Shown here in pieces: positions 45,987 to 58,445 of a stretch of DNA of 64,000 nucleotides. Location of the stretch: positions 5,148,585 to 5,212,584 of the forward strand of contig NC_052399.1 of NCBI RefSeq assembly GCF_009389715.1, in the 5' to 3' direction. Each line of letters begins with the position of its first letter. Position 1 is the first letter of the stretch. Source of the DNA: Phoenix dactylifera. Lineage: Eukaryota > Streptophyta > Magnoliopsida > Arecales > Arecaceae. The translations under genes were made by a program, and so were the position numbers. The notes below the pieces were generated by a model. The model saw only the letters and a list, made by a program, of their open reading frames with translations, had not been told where the DNA came from and did not search any database.

Positions 45987-48285
45987 TGTCACGCCCCGAA
46001 CCCGAACCTAGGCCCGGGACGCGCCAGACGCCGCACACCCGCACGGCGGACCGCACGGGCGTGCAAGGCTGAATAATCAGACACTCAAGTCACAACATCA
46101 GATCACAATATCAATACTAAAAATCTATCATTTATGATAATCAAATCAATAATTCAATTTCAAATGTCTCAAATAAAGTTGATAACATTTATTTACAAGA
46201 TCAATTACTTATGACAAAATGAATCTAAATCTATCTATGTCCAGTGTCATAAGTCCTCTCCTCCCGAATCCCCCATCAATCATCTCCTGCAATTATGTCA
46301 AAAACAGGTATGAGCTACAACAGCTCAGTAGGTAACAACATGCATAAAGTCACGATAAAATGTATTAAAGCATATGCAATGTAACTACAGGTCATGTGCA
46401 CAAAATAAATATGATGATCCGCAAACCAGTCCGATACTCAAGTAATATATATATACCATCTCAGTCTATCACATCACGCATAACATAATCTACAGATCAA
46501 ACCGCATGACTACGGCCACATCACCCAGTGGCATGGTCACACCGAAGTGTCAACACTCTGCTCCTAATGGAGCCCTGCACCGCAGTGCTGCACCCCAGGG
46601 TGCCCAATCTCTGCTCCTCAGAGCATGCTCCGCAGAGCCAAAACACCCCATAGTGCCGGAACTAGTTCCTCATACAAGTCGACAGGGCCAACGTTTCCAC
46701 CCCATTGGCGGGAATCCTAGACAATAGTCACGCGGTCTCCAAAATCACATCCACAATTTTCAACAATCAAACTTAATATAAACATAAGTTTTCAAAACCA
46801 ATATCTACATAATAGATTTTCAGATGATCGATTTTCAGTCAAAAACATGCTTCTAAATAATAATGATGCCAAGAATATAAAACATATCAATATGCTGGAA
46901 ATAATCATACACATATGCATAATACATGTAAATCATACTTTGAGCAAGGTTACCTACCTGGGCTCGCTTAAAAATCCCTGCCACAGATATCACGAACCCC
47001 TGATTAAACATAAATATTAATTATTTAATTAATTAAGAAACATAATTTAAACTAATTCCAATCCCCTAAACTCCTAAGTTCATAGATCCAAGAATAAGTA
47101 AACTAGATCTCAAAAATCAGAGTTCTTTAGACCCAAACCAATTGTGGCCCAACACAGATTAGGCCCAAATGAACCAAACCAGATTACAGGTCCAAATCAG
47201 ATCTCAGGCCCAAACCAAACCAGCCCACAAATCCAATCAGACCCAACTCAGCCCAAAAACAGGTCCCTAGCCCAACCCAAACCAGGTCTGACCAGACCAG
47301 ATTAGATTAAATCTTGACGAACCAGATTACACTCAAATCAGGCTAACCCCAATTTCTGACTCAGATCCAAACCATAACCCAAACCTATTCACTCAAATTC
47401 AGATCAAACCCAATACAAGGATTAGGTGGAACCGGTTCATAATCTAAACCGGTTCATGGTCTGATCCCCACTTGAGGCACGGAAATCAAAGCAAGGACAA
47501 GCACCCAGCCGGAAGAAGAAGAAGAAGAAGAAGAAGAAAAAGAAGGAGAAGAGGAAGAAGAAGGAGAAGAAAAAGAAGAAAGGAAGAAGGGGGGGGGGGG
47601 GGGGGTGGCTGGTGGCTCCGGTCGGCCCTCGGCGGCCGACCGTGGCCCTCAGCGGCGGCGCTCGGCCAGCCGCCGTCGGCTACCCCACCTTCACAGGCGG
47701 CACCGAACGGGAAGAAGAAGAGAAGAAGGAGAGAGAGAGAGGAAGAAAAGGGAGGAAAGAGAGGGAGACCGGGGCTGGAAGCCCGGCCCCCGTTCAACCA
47801 CCTCCGGCCGAACCCATTTCGGCCGGATTGACCCCGGCCGGCCGCCGTCGGCCGGCCGAATCTCCCAAAAAGGAACTTCCCCGAAACAGGGGAAGTAAAA
47901 CCCATTGATTCCCATCGTTTCTCTCCCCTTAAATCCAAAAAAATAGGCCTACGTTGTCTTGCTCACCTCCGGTCGTCGACGAGTGTTTCTCCGGCGGCGA
48001 TGGCGGCTCCGGCGACGACGGGGCTCCGGCGATCTTCTCAAAAGAGGGGAAAAAGAAGAGGAAGGGATGGGTTCTCAGAGAAGAGAAAGAGAGGGAGAGA
48101 GAGAGAGAGAGAGAGGGAGAGGGAAGAGGGGAAGAGGGAAGAGGGGGGGGGCTTGCGGAGATCACGCTGGCCGTTCGGCCGGCGTGTTCATCGTGGGAAG
48201 ACCACGATGAACAGACTGAAGTCGGCATCCATTGACGACTTCAGTTCATTGGGCCCAAGAATGGGCCCAATTTCAGGTCCTTACA
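45987..48285 (-). repeat. 5' LTR of the nested chromovirus
   Basis: Pairs with 38784-41081. The minus-strand LTR starts TGTAAGGACCTG and ends GGGGCGTGACA. Followed at 48286 by the target duplication GTGCC. Confidence 0.9.
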
Positions 48286-50432
48286 GTGCCGACTTCAGTT
48301 TGTTCATCGTGGTCATCCCCACGATAACCACGCCGGCCGAACGGCCAGCGAAACCCCCGCACCCCTCTCCTCTCTCTCTCTCTCTCTCTCTCTTCGTTAA
48401 AGAGAGTTTAGGAACTCTCAGAGGAGCCCCCATCTCTCTAAAAAAAAAAAAAATTAAGCTTTCCCCTCTTCTTTTTCCCTCTTCTTGAGAGGACCACCGG
48501 AGCCACCGTCGCCGCCGGGAATCTACTCGTCGACGACCGGAGGTGAGAAAGACAACCTATTTACTATTTTTTTATGGATTTAAGGAGAGAAGAATGATGG
48601 TATGTCAATCGGTTTCACTTCTCCTATTTCGGAAAAGTTTTTGTGAGTTTCGGCCGGCCGACGGTGGCCGGCCGGAGTTAATCCGGGCCGAAATGAGTTC
48701 GGCCGGAGGTGGACGAACGGGGGGCCGGGCTTTCCAGCCCCGGTCTCTTTCTTCCCTCCCTTTCTTCCTCTCCTTCTTCTGTTCTTCTTCTCTTCCGCTG
48801 CTCGTGACAGCGGCGTGGCCGACGATGGCTAGCCGAGCGCCGCCGCCGAGGGCCACGATCGGCCGCCGAAGGCCGACCGGAACCACCAGCCACCCTCCCT
48901 TCTTCCTTTCTTCCCCTTCTTCTTCTTCTTCTTCTTCTTCTCTTTCTTCTTCTTCTTCTTCTTTCTTCTTCCTGGGTTTTTCTTGCTTTGATTTCCGTTC
49001 CTCATTGTGGATCAGACCCTGAGCCGGTTGAGGCTATGAACCGGTTCCACCTATTCCTTGAATTGGGTTTGATCTGAGTCTGAGTGAATGGGTTTTGGTT
49101 ATGGTTTGAATCTGAGTCAGAAATTTGGGTTAGTCTGATTTGAGTGTAATCTGGTTCGTTAAGATTGATCTAATCTGGTTTGATCAGATCTGGTTTGGGT
49201 TGGACTGGGGATTTGTTTTTGGGTTGAGTTGGACCTGATTGGATCTGTGGGCTGGTTTGTTTTGAGCCCGAAATCTGATCTAGACCTGTAATCTGTTTTG
49301 GTTCAATTGGGCCTAATCTGTTTTGGGCCACAATTGGTTTTGGGTTTAAGGGATTCTGATTTTGGGATTTTGGTTTACTTGTTCTTAGGGTCTATGTTTG
49401 ATCTTAGGGGCCCATTCTTGGATCTATGAACTTAGGAGTTTAAGGGATTGGAAATAGTTTAAATTATGTTTCTTAATTAATTAAATAATTAATGTTTATG
49501 TTTTAATCAGGGGTTCGTGATATCTGTGGCAGGGATTGTTAAGCTAGCCCAGGTAGGTGACCTATTGCTTTAAAGTAGAATTTTAACATGTATCTTGCAT
49601 AGGTTGATGTTATAATTTATTATTGGCATTATGTGATAGAATTAGAATTAAATATTTAATTTTATAAACTGTTATGTGCTTTACTATTGGGAGTATGATC
49701 ATGACTTTGATTTGGAAATTTACCATGCGGAAAATTGATTTATTGATTTTTAAAACCGCGTGACTATAGTCTAGGCCCCGCCAATAGGATGATACGTTGG
49801 CCCTGTCGACTTGTACTGAGGAACTAGTTCCGACACTGCGACCACCGGTGATAGAATGGTGGCGGCACAGGGGTGCGTTTTACTCTTCGGAGCGGCTCGG
49901 TGGAGCGTGAGATTGGCATCAGGGGGTGGGGCACAGTGGTGCGTTGGCTTAGTGGAGCGGCTCTGCGGAGAGTTGTATTGGCACTTCGGTGTAACCATGC
50001 CACTGGGTGATGCGGCCGTAGTCATGCTGTTGAGTTATGTTGAGTCTCGGATCGGGTTTACGGTTTATCGTATGGATTTTTGGATTCATGAGTTTTAGCT
50101 GCTTTTTATATGCATCATGACTTGTTATATGATGACTTTATTGCATGATGTTGCCTACTGAGCTGTTAGCTCACTCCTACTATTTACATTTTTGCAGGTG
50201 ATGACATATGATTATAGGGATTACGGGATGGAGTGATCTTGATGTATTTAGTTAGTAGATATTGACTTTTCTTTTGACATATGTATATGTGGACATTTGA
50301 TATGAAAACTGAAATTTATTTTTATTTAGTTATTGATAGTTGATCTGATTTATCTACCTTGTGTGCCTGCGGGGTCCGCCCTGCAGGTGCGCGGCGTCTG
50401 CTCGCGTCCCGGGCCCCAGGTTCGGTGCGTGG
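48286..50432 (+). repeat. LTR of the older chromovirus, second part
   Basis: Continuation of the LTR that begins at 38708. It contains a (CT)n tract at 48365-48395 and pyrimidine-rich blocks, and ends near CCCAGGTTCGGTGCGTGG. Intron sequence of nuclease copy 4 resumes at about 50433 (TCTGATCTTCATA, as in copy 3 at 26078). Confidence 0.8.
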
Positions 50433-52694
50433 TCTGATCTTCATATACAATGCCCATGTTCTCTCAATATAATTGAGACCCCACAAATTATCCAGAATAT
50501 ATATGTTCATTTCATATATTCCAGATGCTATTATTCTGGTATTACTTCCTCACTGCCATATGAAATTATTTTGATGAATAGTAAATAACGCTTGCAATTT
50601 TGAAATCCAAGCAGGAGACTGTAAGGATAAAAATGGGGAGAAAGGCAGATGTGTTTCAGGAGCAATCACAAATTACACCAATCAGCTTCTCACCTATGGA
50701 AACTCTTCTGCTGATAGTTCCTGTAACGTATTCCTAGATTTGCTCCTCGATTTTTTTTTATCAATTCAATCCTCACATGTATGACTGAATGAGAAAAGAT
50801 GATCAATTGTTGCATGTTCATTGATCATTACAACCAACTGCTACTCCAGATAATCTCACAGAAGCACTTCTATTCCTCTCTCACTTCATGGGAGACATCC
50901 ATCAGGTATGAAAGTTTCTTTAAAATCTCCGGCCCTCTTTCTTTCTTGTGCTTCAACTCTATATATCTTAAGGATCTGCCATGCAATCTGCAGCCACTAC
51001 ATGTAGGTTTTGCCTCAGATAAGGGAGGAAATACTATTGACGTCCATTGGTACAGAAGGAAAACAGTGGTCCATCATGTGAGTCTTATCGTTTCGTTCTT
51101 AGTTCCATAATTTTTTTTGTCAGCACCATTCTAATCAGTAGTTGCTTTAGAAGTCAGACAAGTACAATGACCGCAGTTTACAGAAATCTTAGTGCTTTAA
51201 TTTGCCTTTATGCAGGCGTGGGATGATAACATTATTGAGACGGCAGAAGATCAATTCTACGAGTCCAACGTGGAAGATTTTGTCGATGCAATCAAAAAAA
51301 ATATAACGGTATGCTATTTTTCTTTAAAAAAAAGTGTATGCCGTTGTGACCTTTCCCATCGATGGCCATCAGGTCCCCCAGTTCACCTCCAAATTAATAT
51401 TTCGAACCACTTCTGAGTCTATTACAATAGCTAATGCATCTATTTGAAATTTGCTTATTGCTGATCTTCCATCCCTTAGCCCCCACCAGCTGATGTTTGG
51501 ATTGTTTGAAACACAGGGAGACTGGTCTTATCAAGTTCGGAAATGGGAAAAATGCTCCAATAACGGCGTTGCATGCCCGGATATGTAAGTCACCCTTTGA
51601 TTTTAATGAAAACAGATGATGGTGAACTTGATTGGAAAGTTTATGACCAATGGAACAGATCATGATGGTGAACTCTCCAAGTCTTTTCACTTTGCCTCTC
51701 TTTCGGTACTTCAGTTCTAATGGCTGGATGCAGGAGGCCGAATAACTTATAGTGGCTCATGCCTTGGACGGTGGCCGAATCCAATTACTTGAAGATCATG
51801 TCACACATTGAAATAAGATGTAAATCTATAATATCAAGTTCCAATATATAGTTACACTCAAAATACATAGAATATATTCAATCCCTGAGTTTTGTATTAA
51901 CCGATCATTTTCATAAAACTTGGCGATCAAACATGTTAATAGGCTAGAGTGTATCACACAAATGGCATATCAGGAAGTTTGAAAAGCACAAAAAATGGCA
52001 TCTAGTATATTGTATGTATGTGCATGCATCCTTGCGTTTTTGTTTAGAAGAAAATCACAGACTTGATCTGAGAAATTCCTAATGAATCCTTTGAGCTTTA
52101 AGGACATACCGAATTGCCGAATGTCTCTGAAATTGTACTGCTGAATAAGTTGTAGGCTGTTAAGAACAAAATTGAAACTAATATTTTGTGTCTATGTGTG
52201 CATGTGTGTGTGTATATATATATATGCGTATATATGCATGTGTGTATACATGCATATGCACTACAAAAAAAAAAAAAAAAGAATCTGAAACACGATACAA
52301 CACATTCAAGCTCGAACATTTTTTTTAAATTCCACAGATATGCATCTGAAGGCATCACTGCAGCATGTGATTCGGCATACAAAGATGTGAAAGAAGATTC
52401 AGTGTTAGGAGGTATGTAAAGCAACCTCGATTATCTCCAGATTCTTCGTTTTGACAAAATGATAAGGACACGGTTGAGTGGTCCATGCAGATGACTATTT
52501 CCTCACCAGATTGCCGGTGGTAAGCTTGCGGCTGGCTCAAGGAGGAGTTAGGCTAGCCGCAACACTCAACCGGATTTTCGGATGAAGGCTCAAATCTCTC
52601 TCTCTCTCTCCCCTTATTTCCAGAAAAAATGATCAAATATTGTTTCTTTGGTGTTGTTCATTGAGATCTAGATGCAGTTAGCTATGAGAAACTT

Positions 52695-53065
52695 AGGGTG
52701 AGCTATTGAAACACTTTGTTATTTTCATTGCCAGTGAAGCTAATATTACCATGTCTGCCTCTAAAGCTGTGAGTTCGTTTTAGTCTGAAAGGCTTATGTG
52801 TGTACGTGCACGATTACAAACGAATCAATTTGCCCATGAATAAAGCTCATGCAGCTTTTACACCTCAGCTAGCAAATGACCTGAGCCTTAGTTGAATCTC
52901 TGTTATCAAACACAGCTATTCGAGCTCTGCTACAATTTAGGTAGCCCTTTCATATGCGTGAGCGCTCTCAAAACTTAATGGGGCCAAGTACAAACAGTGT
53001 GAGGATTACTAGTACCTGAGCTAGTATTCATTGGGCCGAACTGCTACAAGGAAGCTGAGCATCAT
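52695..53065. repeat. Duplicated segment, copy B (without USP and without the 196-bp insert)
   Basis: Follows nuclease copy 4 by about 110 bp and is similar to 33274-33920. It retains a single TGAAGCTAAT where the other copy has an insertion. Confidence 0.8.
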
Positions 53066-54900
53066 GCTGCCATCCGTGGCATTCCTAGATCCGCACATTT
53101 GCAAGCGGGCCGGCACTTTTGGGTTCTTGTACGTTTCTAGGCCTCAAGCTGGATGCCTTCATAAAAAAATTATATATGTTTCTTTTTCTAAATTAATAAA
53201 GTATAAAGTACTTACTAGCAATGCACATGTAAAATGCACATTAAAGAACATATTAATAAAAACATGGATACGAAAAATAAGGTACGTGGTTTAGATAAAT
53301 AGTATGGATGTTTTTATTTGTTTTTTTTTAATTTTAAAGGAAATTCAATTTGATGGAGTTTTGGATAAGAGATGGATGGAGATTTTCTTTTTAAATAGAG
53401 TTCAATTGATTTGAATATGTAGATATTGTTTTTTTTCTCTTAATATTGGTGAAAAGTGGAACTAAGAATATTCTAACCATAAAATTCGATAAATGAAATC
53501 TAAAACAATATATTTCTCTTTTATTTTAATAATATAGTATCAAAATAGACTGCCTTGAGATTTGTTACCATGATTCAAAATCCATCCAACATAGGTATAA
53601 CATGTTGTTCCTACCACAAGTCGTGTGACATGACAGCATTCATCCAACATTATTATAACTTATATGGGACCAAAAAATCCAAAAAATACAATATAGCTAG
53701 CTTTTTTGAATGAGGTCCTGAGTTGTTATGGATATAGCATGTTGTGCCTACCACAGCTCATGTGGCATATCCGTCCAAAATATTGCTGTACTTGGTCGGT
53801 ACAAGGACCAGTTCGATGAACTTGGAAAAAGAAAAGCAAAGAAAAGGCTGACTTGCCTCCAAAGTGGTCAGTTAGGGACAACAGGGTGCCGATGGGTAGA
53901 AAACAATGCAGCGAGATTGGTGACAATTCGTAGCCCAACAGAGCAAGGTACGATGCCTTAGCGCAGCACGTCCAGCGGTCTGGTTAGAGATCCAATTTGG
54001 AGTCAGTTGATGCCTATGGATTTTTCTTTCCCCCTATTCCAACTACTTGGTCATGGAGGGTCAGCAAGGTGTTTGGTTGCGTTGTCAAGTACTAGCTTTG
54101 GATACCCTGTATCTCCATTTGGATTCTTTGCACTTGATGGTCAAGGCGAAGATGACATTCAGTCCAAGGCGAAGATTATATTGAGTTGTAACAGAGTCAA
54201 GGCGAAGAAGAAGACATACTGGAGTCCGGATTCTTTGCACTTGATGGTCTTATACTGTATCTCCATTTGGATTGGTCACACTCATAAGTAGTGGGTGATT
54301 GAACGTGTAGTGCGATCCACTCCAAATCTCATTTTAGGTTATATTCAGTCCCTCAAGGCTACTTAGTAGCTGGGATCCACTAAAACAAAATATGGTGAAA
54401 AGATCTCTCAACTTCTATTTTTTGGGAAATTTTTGTCACCGTACCACGACTCCTGGTACCATTTCATGCGAGCATTTGGAAATTAAGCTGCAAACCAGTT
54501 GAGCAATTTGATTCCCCCCCCCGCCCCCGCTTATTTTTCTCTTTATTTATGCACGAGTTTGTAGCTAATATATATCAACACTTATGGCAACTAGCCACAC
54601 GAGCCAAGACCATGCATGAGTTGCAGGGGATTTGGTCCACAAAACGCACCATGTAGCACTTGTATGCTCTGTTGAGCTGCACCTAAGCTGCATAAAACTG
54701 CACTTTAGTTGCACCATACCGCACATATCGAGCCATGTAGGAACTATATATGAACATGAAATATCTTACGAGATTGAAATGCGGCATCACTTGCAACTTA
54801 AGATCGCCGCCGCCTAAGGGTTAAATTCTGGAATCACTAGGCACTTTGGATTGAATTTAATTGCTCTGCTTTTCTCCTCTTTCTTGACACTTTGTTTCCT
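53066..54900. other. Intergenic region, no gene seen
   Basis: AT-rich with dispersed repeat fragments: a TGAGGTCCTGAGTTGTTAT block near 53705 (reverse of the 13391 family), a repeated TAGCATGTTGTGCCTACCAC type block at 53600-53760, and a partial internal duplication at 54100-54285 (TTCTTTGCACTTGATGGTC twice). Open frames are short and unsupported. Confidence 0.5.
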
Positions 54901-54925
54901 CTCTCATATGTAGATTCCAATATAG

Positions 54926-55207
54926 ATATAAAAGTCCCACACATCCCTATCAATATCTCTTATAGTGTTCTTTCTGAAAGATATGATGACTCACTGCCAA
55001 CCTTCTCTCAGGCATGGAAGAGCACCTTTGAGCTTGCGCACAAACGTTCTCCTTCCTAAAAGCCAAATCCAACTCATGCCCAACGATCTCAACCCACTCA
55101 GCCATTGTGGGCCAAGGCCTCTCCCTTGTGACCTGTCCATGCGTGGTAGAGGGATGGAAGCGGTTCAAAAGACCAGGACCAAAAGGGCGGATGGGGTCTC
55201 TCCATAA
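54926..55207 (+). other. Possible promoter with a short unrecognised open frame
   Basis: GATATAAAAG at about 54926-54935 is a good TATA box. An ATGATG about 55 bp downstream (54983) opens a frame ending at 55207 (74 codons) rich in Pro, Leu and Arg. No family is recognised. A (CT)n tract lies further down at 55348-55384. It may be a real small gene, a non-coding transcript or chance. Confidence 0.25.
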
Positions 55208-55347
55208 TTCCCACTGCATGGTTTGGGGGATCCATCGTAACACAAACCCATCCCTCCACAGGGCCCATTGAAGCTGTCCCCTTCTCAAAGGAAGCCAACC
55301 TTTTCATAGGTTCAATGCATCCACCACATCACTAACACCCTCCCTAG

Positions 55348-55384
<37 letters not shown>
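55348..55384. repeat. (CT)n microsatellite
   Basis: Mostly uninterrupted CT units. Confidence 0.95.
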
Positions 55385-55386
<2 letters not shown>

Positions 55387-56099
55387 AAACACCACCAAAG
55401 AGGATGAGATCTACTCCCCAATCTCCCCTCAAAAACTTCCTCACCGGCAATCATTCACCCTCTGAATGAAGCTTTTCAGAGGATCTGTAGCTTTTTGTTG
55501 TCAGCGTCAGCCATTTGGATATGTCGTGCATGCAGATGCAGTTGTTAGCACGTCCCGTTCGGTCGCCCGGAGAGAACGGCTGGGGAAGCAGCACTCCGTG
55601 ATGGTTTCTGGCATGGGCTAAGGAAAGCCCGAAGAAGTCCGAATCAATAGGTCTGATGACAGACAGTTGTACATAGTGTTTCTGTGAGCTTGTGTAAGAC
55701 TTTTGCACAAGCATGTGAACGTCCTTCATCATCCATATGCTCCCGAGAAGTGACGCGTATTCAGGTCTAATTTGAGGCTGGCCGGTTGAAGCTTGTATAG
55801 GTGATCTGTTCTGCTGGAGTTGAAGCCGTATGATGGAGATTTGTGTTGCTTTCAAGCCCATGTAGTTAATGCTTCGCATCTACCATTATGAGGGAACAGC
55901 ATGAACCATAAGAGATTTCGAATGTCGACGGACCATTGATAAAGAGAGGGATGCTCGCAGCTAGAGAATGTCTTTCAAGGGACCATTGATGAAGACTTTG
56001 TTTGGTTGAGGCATGAGTAACAACTGCGTATGATATGGAAACAAGTGTGATAACCCTAGAGATGACTAGGTAATTAGGTCACTCCATTAACAGCAAACT

Positions 56100-57330
56100 G
56101 TTTAGTTTTAACTGCATTCGATTAACAGATGACCAAATAAACCTTTTCCTAGATGTTATATATATAACACATAATTAGTTCATAACCTTATGCATTTATA
56201 AAGTCCTTAATATTTATTAATATAGCAACAATATTTCCATTACTATAATGGTAATGATTATAGTATTATTATATTATAAATAAATGCAATGCATGCCAGT
56301 ATAAAATATTATAACAATTACTATCATATTATATAATAATAATGATTACAATGTACAATGTTATAATGTAATAGAAACATTATTTTAAAATTATAATAAT
56401 TTTAATAATATGGCCTATAAATCAATGGGCACTCTCTGGAACATTTAGAAGGATACAGAATTATGACAGGAGCTAAATGAGAGGACAAAACCTTATTTTC
56501 TGACAGTACCATACAGCACTGTAGAGACACGGCTTCGGTGATAAGCATATTATGACAGTACCACATGATATATATGCATCTCATTCTTTATTAATCTTCT
56601 CTCTTTTCACCTGGATAGTAAATTAAGAAAAGATTTATCAATAAATATAAGAAGATGGTAGAGACACTACTCCAGTGACATAATAGAATTTTCTGATCCA
56701 TTATAGGAAACAACTAAATCAAACTTTAGCATGCACCATGTCCCATTCAATACTCTTGTTCATGGGGGCACCAATTTTTTTTGTAATTATCATCATGAAA
56801 ATTGTATCATAACTATTATAACGATAATTACTACAGTAATTAGGCCATTATAAAATATTTAGACATTTATACAGTTAGATATATGAATATCTTTATCAGT
56901 GTAATCGTAAAAATATTAATAATATGTTTGTACAGTTTATATAAAATTATCATGTCAACTATATCATCATTATTATAGAAATCCTATCACTATAAATTAT
57001 TTAACAGTATAATAGGTATATGATTTATTGTAATCACTGATACATATTCATAATATTTATTATTATAAATAGTAATTATTGTATAATAAGAATCATTATC
57101 ATACAATGATACTAGTTAAATAATTATATTATGATTATAATAGTAATTGCTATACTATTAAATGATTATTGCTCATAATATCATTGTAGTCATTTATTTT
57201 TGTAAAATTTATTTGATATTATAATTATTATGTACATTATTAGGATAATTAGCTAATATTTTATAATATATTTATTAAAATAACCGATATATTTAAGATA
57301 TGAAAATTGTATGATTTATAATTATAATTT
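56100..57330. other. Very AT-rich tract
   Basis: About 1.2 kb dominated by TAATAAT, ATTATA and TATAAT words, far more AT-rich than its flanks. No genes. It could act as a matrix-attachment-like region; that is inference. Confidence 0.6.
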
Positions 57331-58294
57331 ATGTTATGTGGGTGAGAGGGTGAGATAATACAAGTTGCGAGATAGGGTTTAGGTTAAGTTGAAATTTTTA
57401 GGACATTATTTTATACATTGCAAGGAGTGGTAGATTGATGCTCCAACTTTGACCATCTTGCTTTTGAACAAAATAAAAGGCCTCCCTTATGGCCATAGAA
57501 TATAGTTATTAATACTTATTCACTAAAAAAGGCAACTCAATGCACAAGACTCCTACTATCATGACGTCTAAAGAGGATCAGATCGACATAAGCAATCTTA
57601 TCCCTGTGCTTGGAGCAAATTTACTATATATTGCGTCAAGGCTCCAAGGCATATTCACTAAACAACAAAACTATTGGGTGAATTATCGGAGGGCGATATT
57701 CGAAAGTTTACTAAAAAAAGCTAATGCCATGTTGATCATAACCAAATAGAACCGGCACCTTTCGGTCATCGAAAACACGAGGCCGTGGCACATTAAAATA
57801 TATCATACGATAAGATTATTTTTTTCCCTTTCTTCATAGAAAATAAACAGACGAGAAAAATACATGACAAAGGTATATGCTATACGTTGCCTTGCACGTG
57901 TGTGGGGAAGTACATGGTTCATGTGCAGGTGTGTCATGCATGGGATGATGAGGAGGGGCAGGCTTCTTGATCGGGCTGGGAGGAGGAAGGGCAAACGTAT
58001 GCGGTCGAAGACATGGCAGAGACAAGAGCCAAAAGTGCGAGTCAAAAGGGATTTGTTGAGTGGAAGCTGGTGCACCACCCATACGCTTCCGTCCTTGCCC
58101 TCTCCACATCTTGGGCCTCACACGCGTCGCCCACCTGCAAACAGACACAGCCCTTCCATTATGCGCCCCCCCACAAATACGTCACCTCGCATGACAAGCA
58201 TAGTAACCTCATTCATATAAAATATAAAGATTTCAAAAATAGCATTGCCCGTCTCCTTCAATTAATATACAATGATAGGTTTAGGTAAAATTTG

Positions 58295-58445
58295 CTGTCT
58301 TGATACCGGACACCATACCAGTACCATATTAGTATAGCATTAGTACGGTACGGTACGGAATTTTTTTTAACGTATCAAGTACCAGCATCGAACCGGTATG
58401 GTACGGTATATTCTGTACTATCCAGTTTGGATCGGTACGGCGAAT
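58295..58445. repeat. GTACGG/CCGTAC-rich degenerate element
   Basis: Contains GTACGGTACGGTACGG and partly inverted CCGGTATGGTACGGTA, giving self-complementary character. Probably a dispersed MITE-like repeat with eroded ends. Confidence 0.45.

Larger units (their letters stand above)
38784..48285 (-). mobile_element. Full-length Ty3/gypsy chromovirus (Tekay/Del-like), nested
   Basis: A 9.5 kb element in minus orientation with LTRs of 2298-2299 bp (38784-41081 and 45987-48285), TG...CA ends and a 5-bp target duplication GTGCC. A primer-binding site complementary to initiator-Met tRNA lies at 45967-45978. gag, protease, reverse transcriptase, RNase H, integrase and chromodomain are all recognisable, in the order usual for this family. 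The LTRs look only about 1% different by eye, so insertion is recent (order of a million years or less). It looks nearly whole, with about three breaks in the coding region. Confidence 0.9.
38002..50432 (+). mobile_element. Older Ty3/gypsy chromovirus remnant (3' portion), host of a nested element
   Basis: Plus-strand sequence coding for the integrase C-terminal region and chromodomain (about 38002-38660), a purine-rich tract, then one LTR beginning TGTAAAGATTTG at 38708. The LTR is interrupted by the full element at 38784-48285 and resumes at 48286-50432. Only the 3' part of the element remains and it is clearly broken. It belongs to the same family as the nested element (Tekay/Del-like) but is more diverged, hence older. 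It lies in intron 2 of the fourth nuclease copy, in the gene's own orientation. Confidence 0.8.
36435..52585 (+). pseudogene. S1/P1-type endonuclease, copy 4, interrupted
   Basis: Nine exon equivalents: 36435-36551, 37398-37609, 50615-50722, 50850-50905, 50994-51077, 51216-51308, 51517-51584, 52338-52411 and 52491-52585, with splice sites kept. The closest relative is copy 3. Exon 2 is 212 nt instead of 172 because a 40-bp unit is duplicated in tandem (37411-37450 and 37451-37490); this gives a stop at the unit boundary and shifts the frame. No alternative AG within the duplicate restores the reading phase by eye. Intron 2 carries about 12.4 kb of nested gypsy DNA and lacks about 500 bp present in the copy 3 intron. 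All later exons look intact, with metal-ligand motifs and a signal peptide before WGTDGH, so the inactivation is probably recent. A truncated transcript remains possible. Confidence 0.88.

Noticed and set aside
54950-55307. Minus-strand frames of 112 and 69 residues
   Set aside because: Overlapping open frames on both strands, no recognised domain, and no splice or promoter support on that strand.
57540-57749. 69-residue plus-strand frame
   Set aside because: No recognised family, isolated in AT-rich DNA; probably chance or a repeat remnant.
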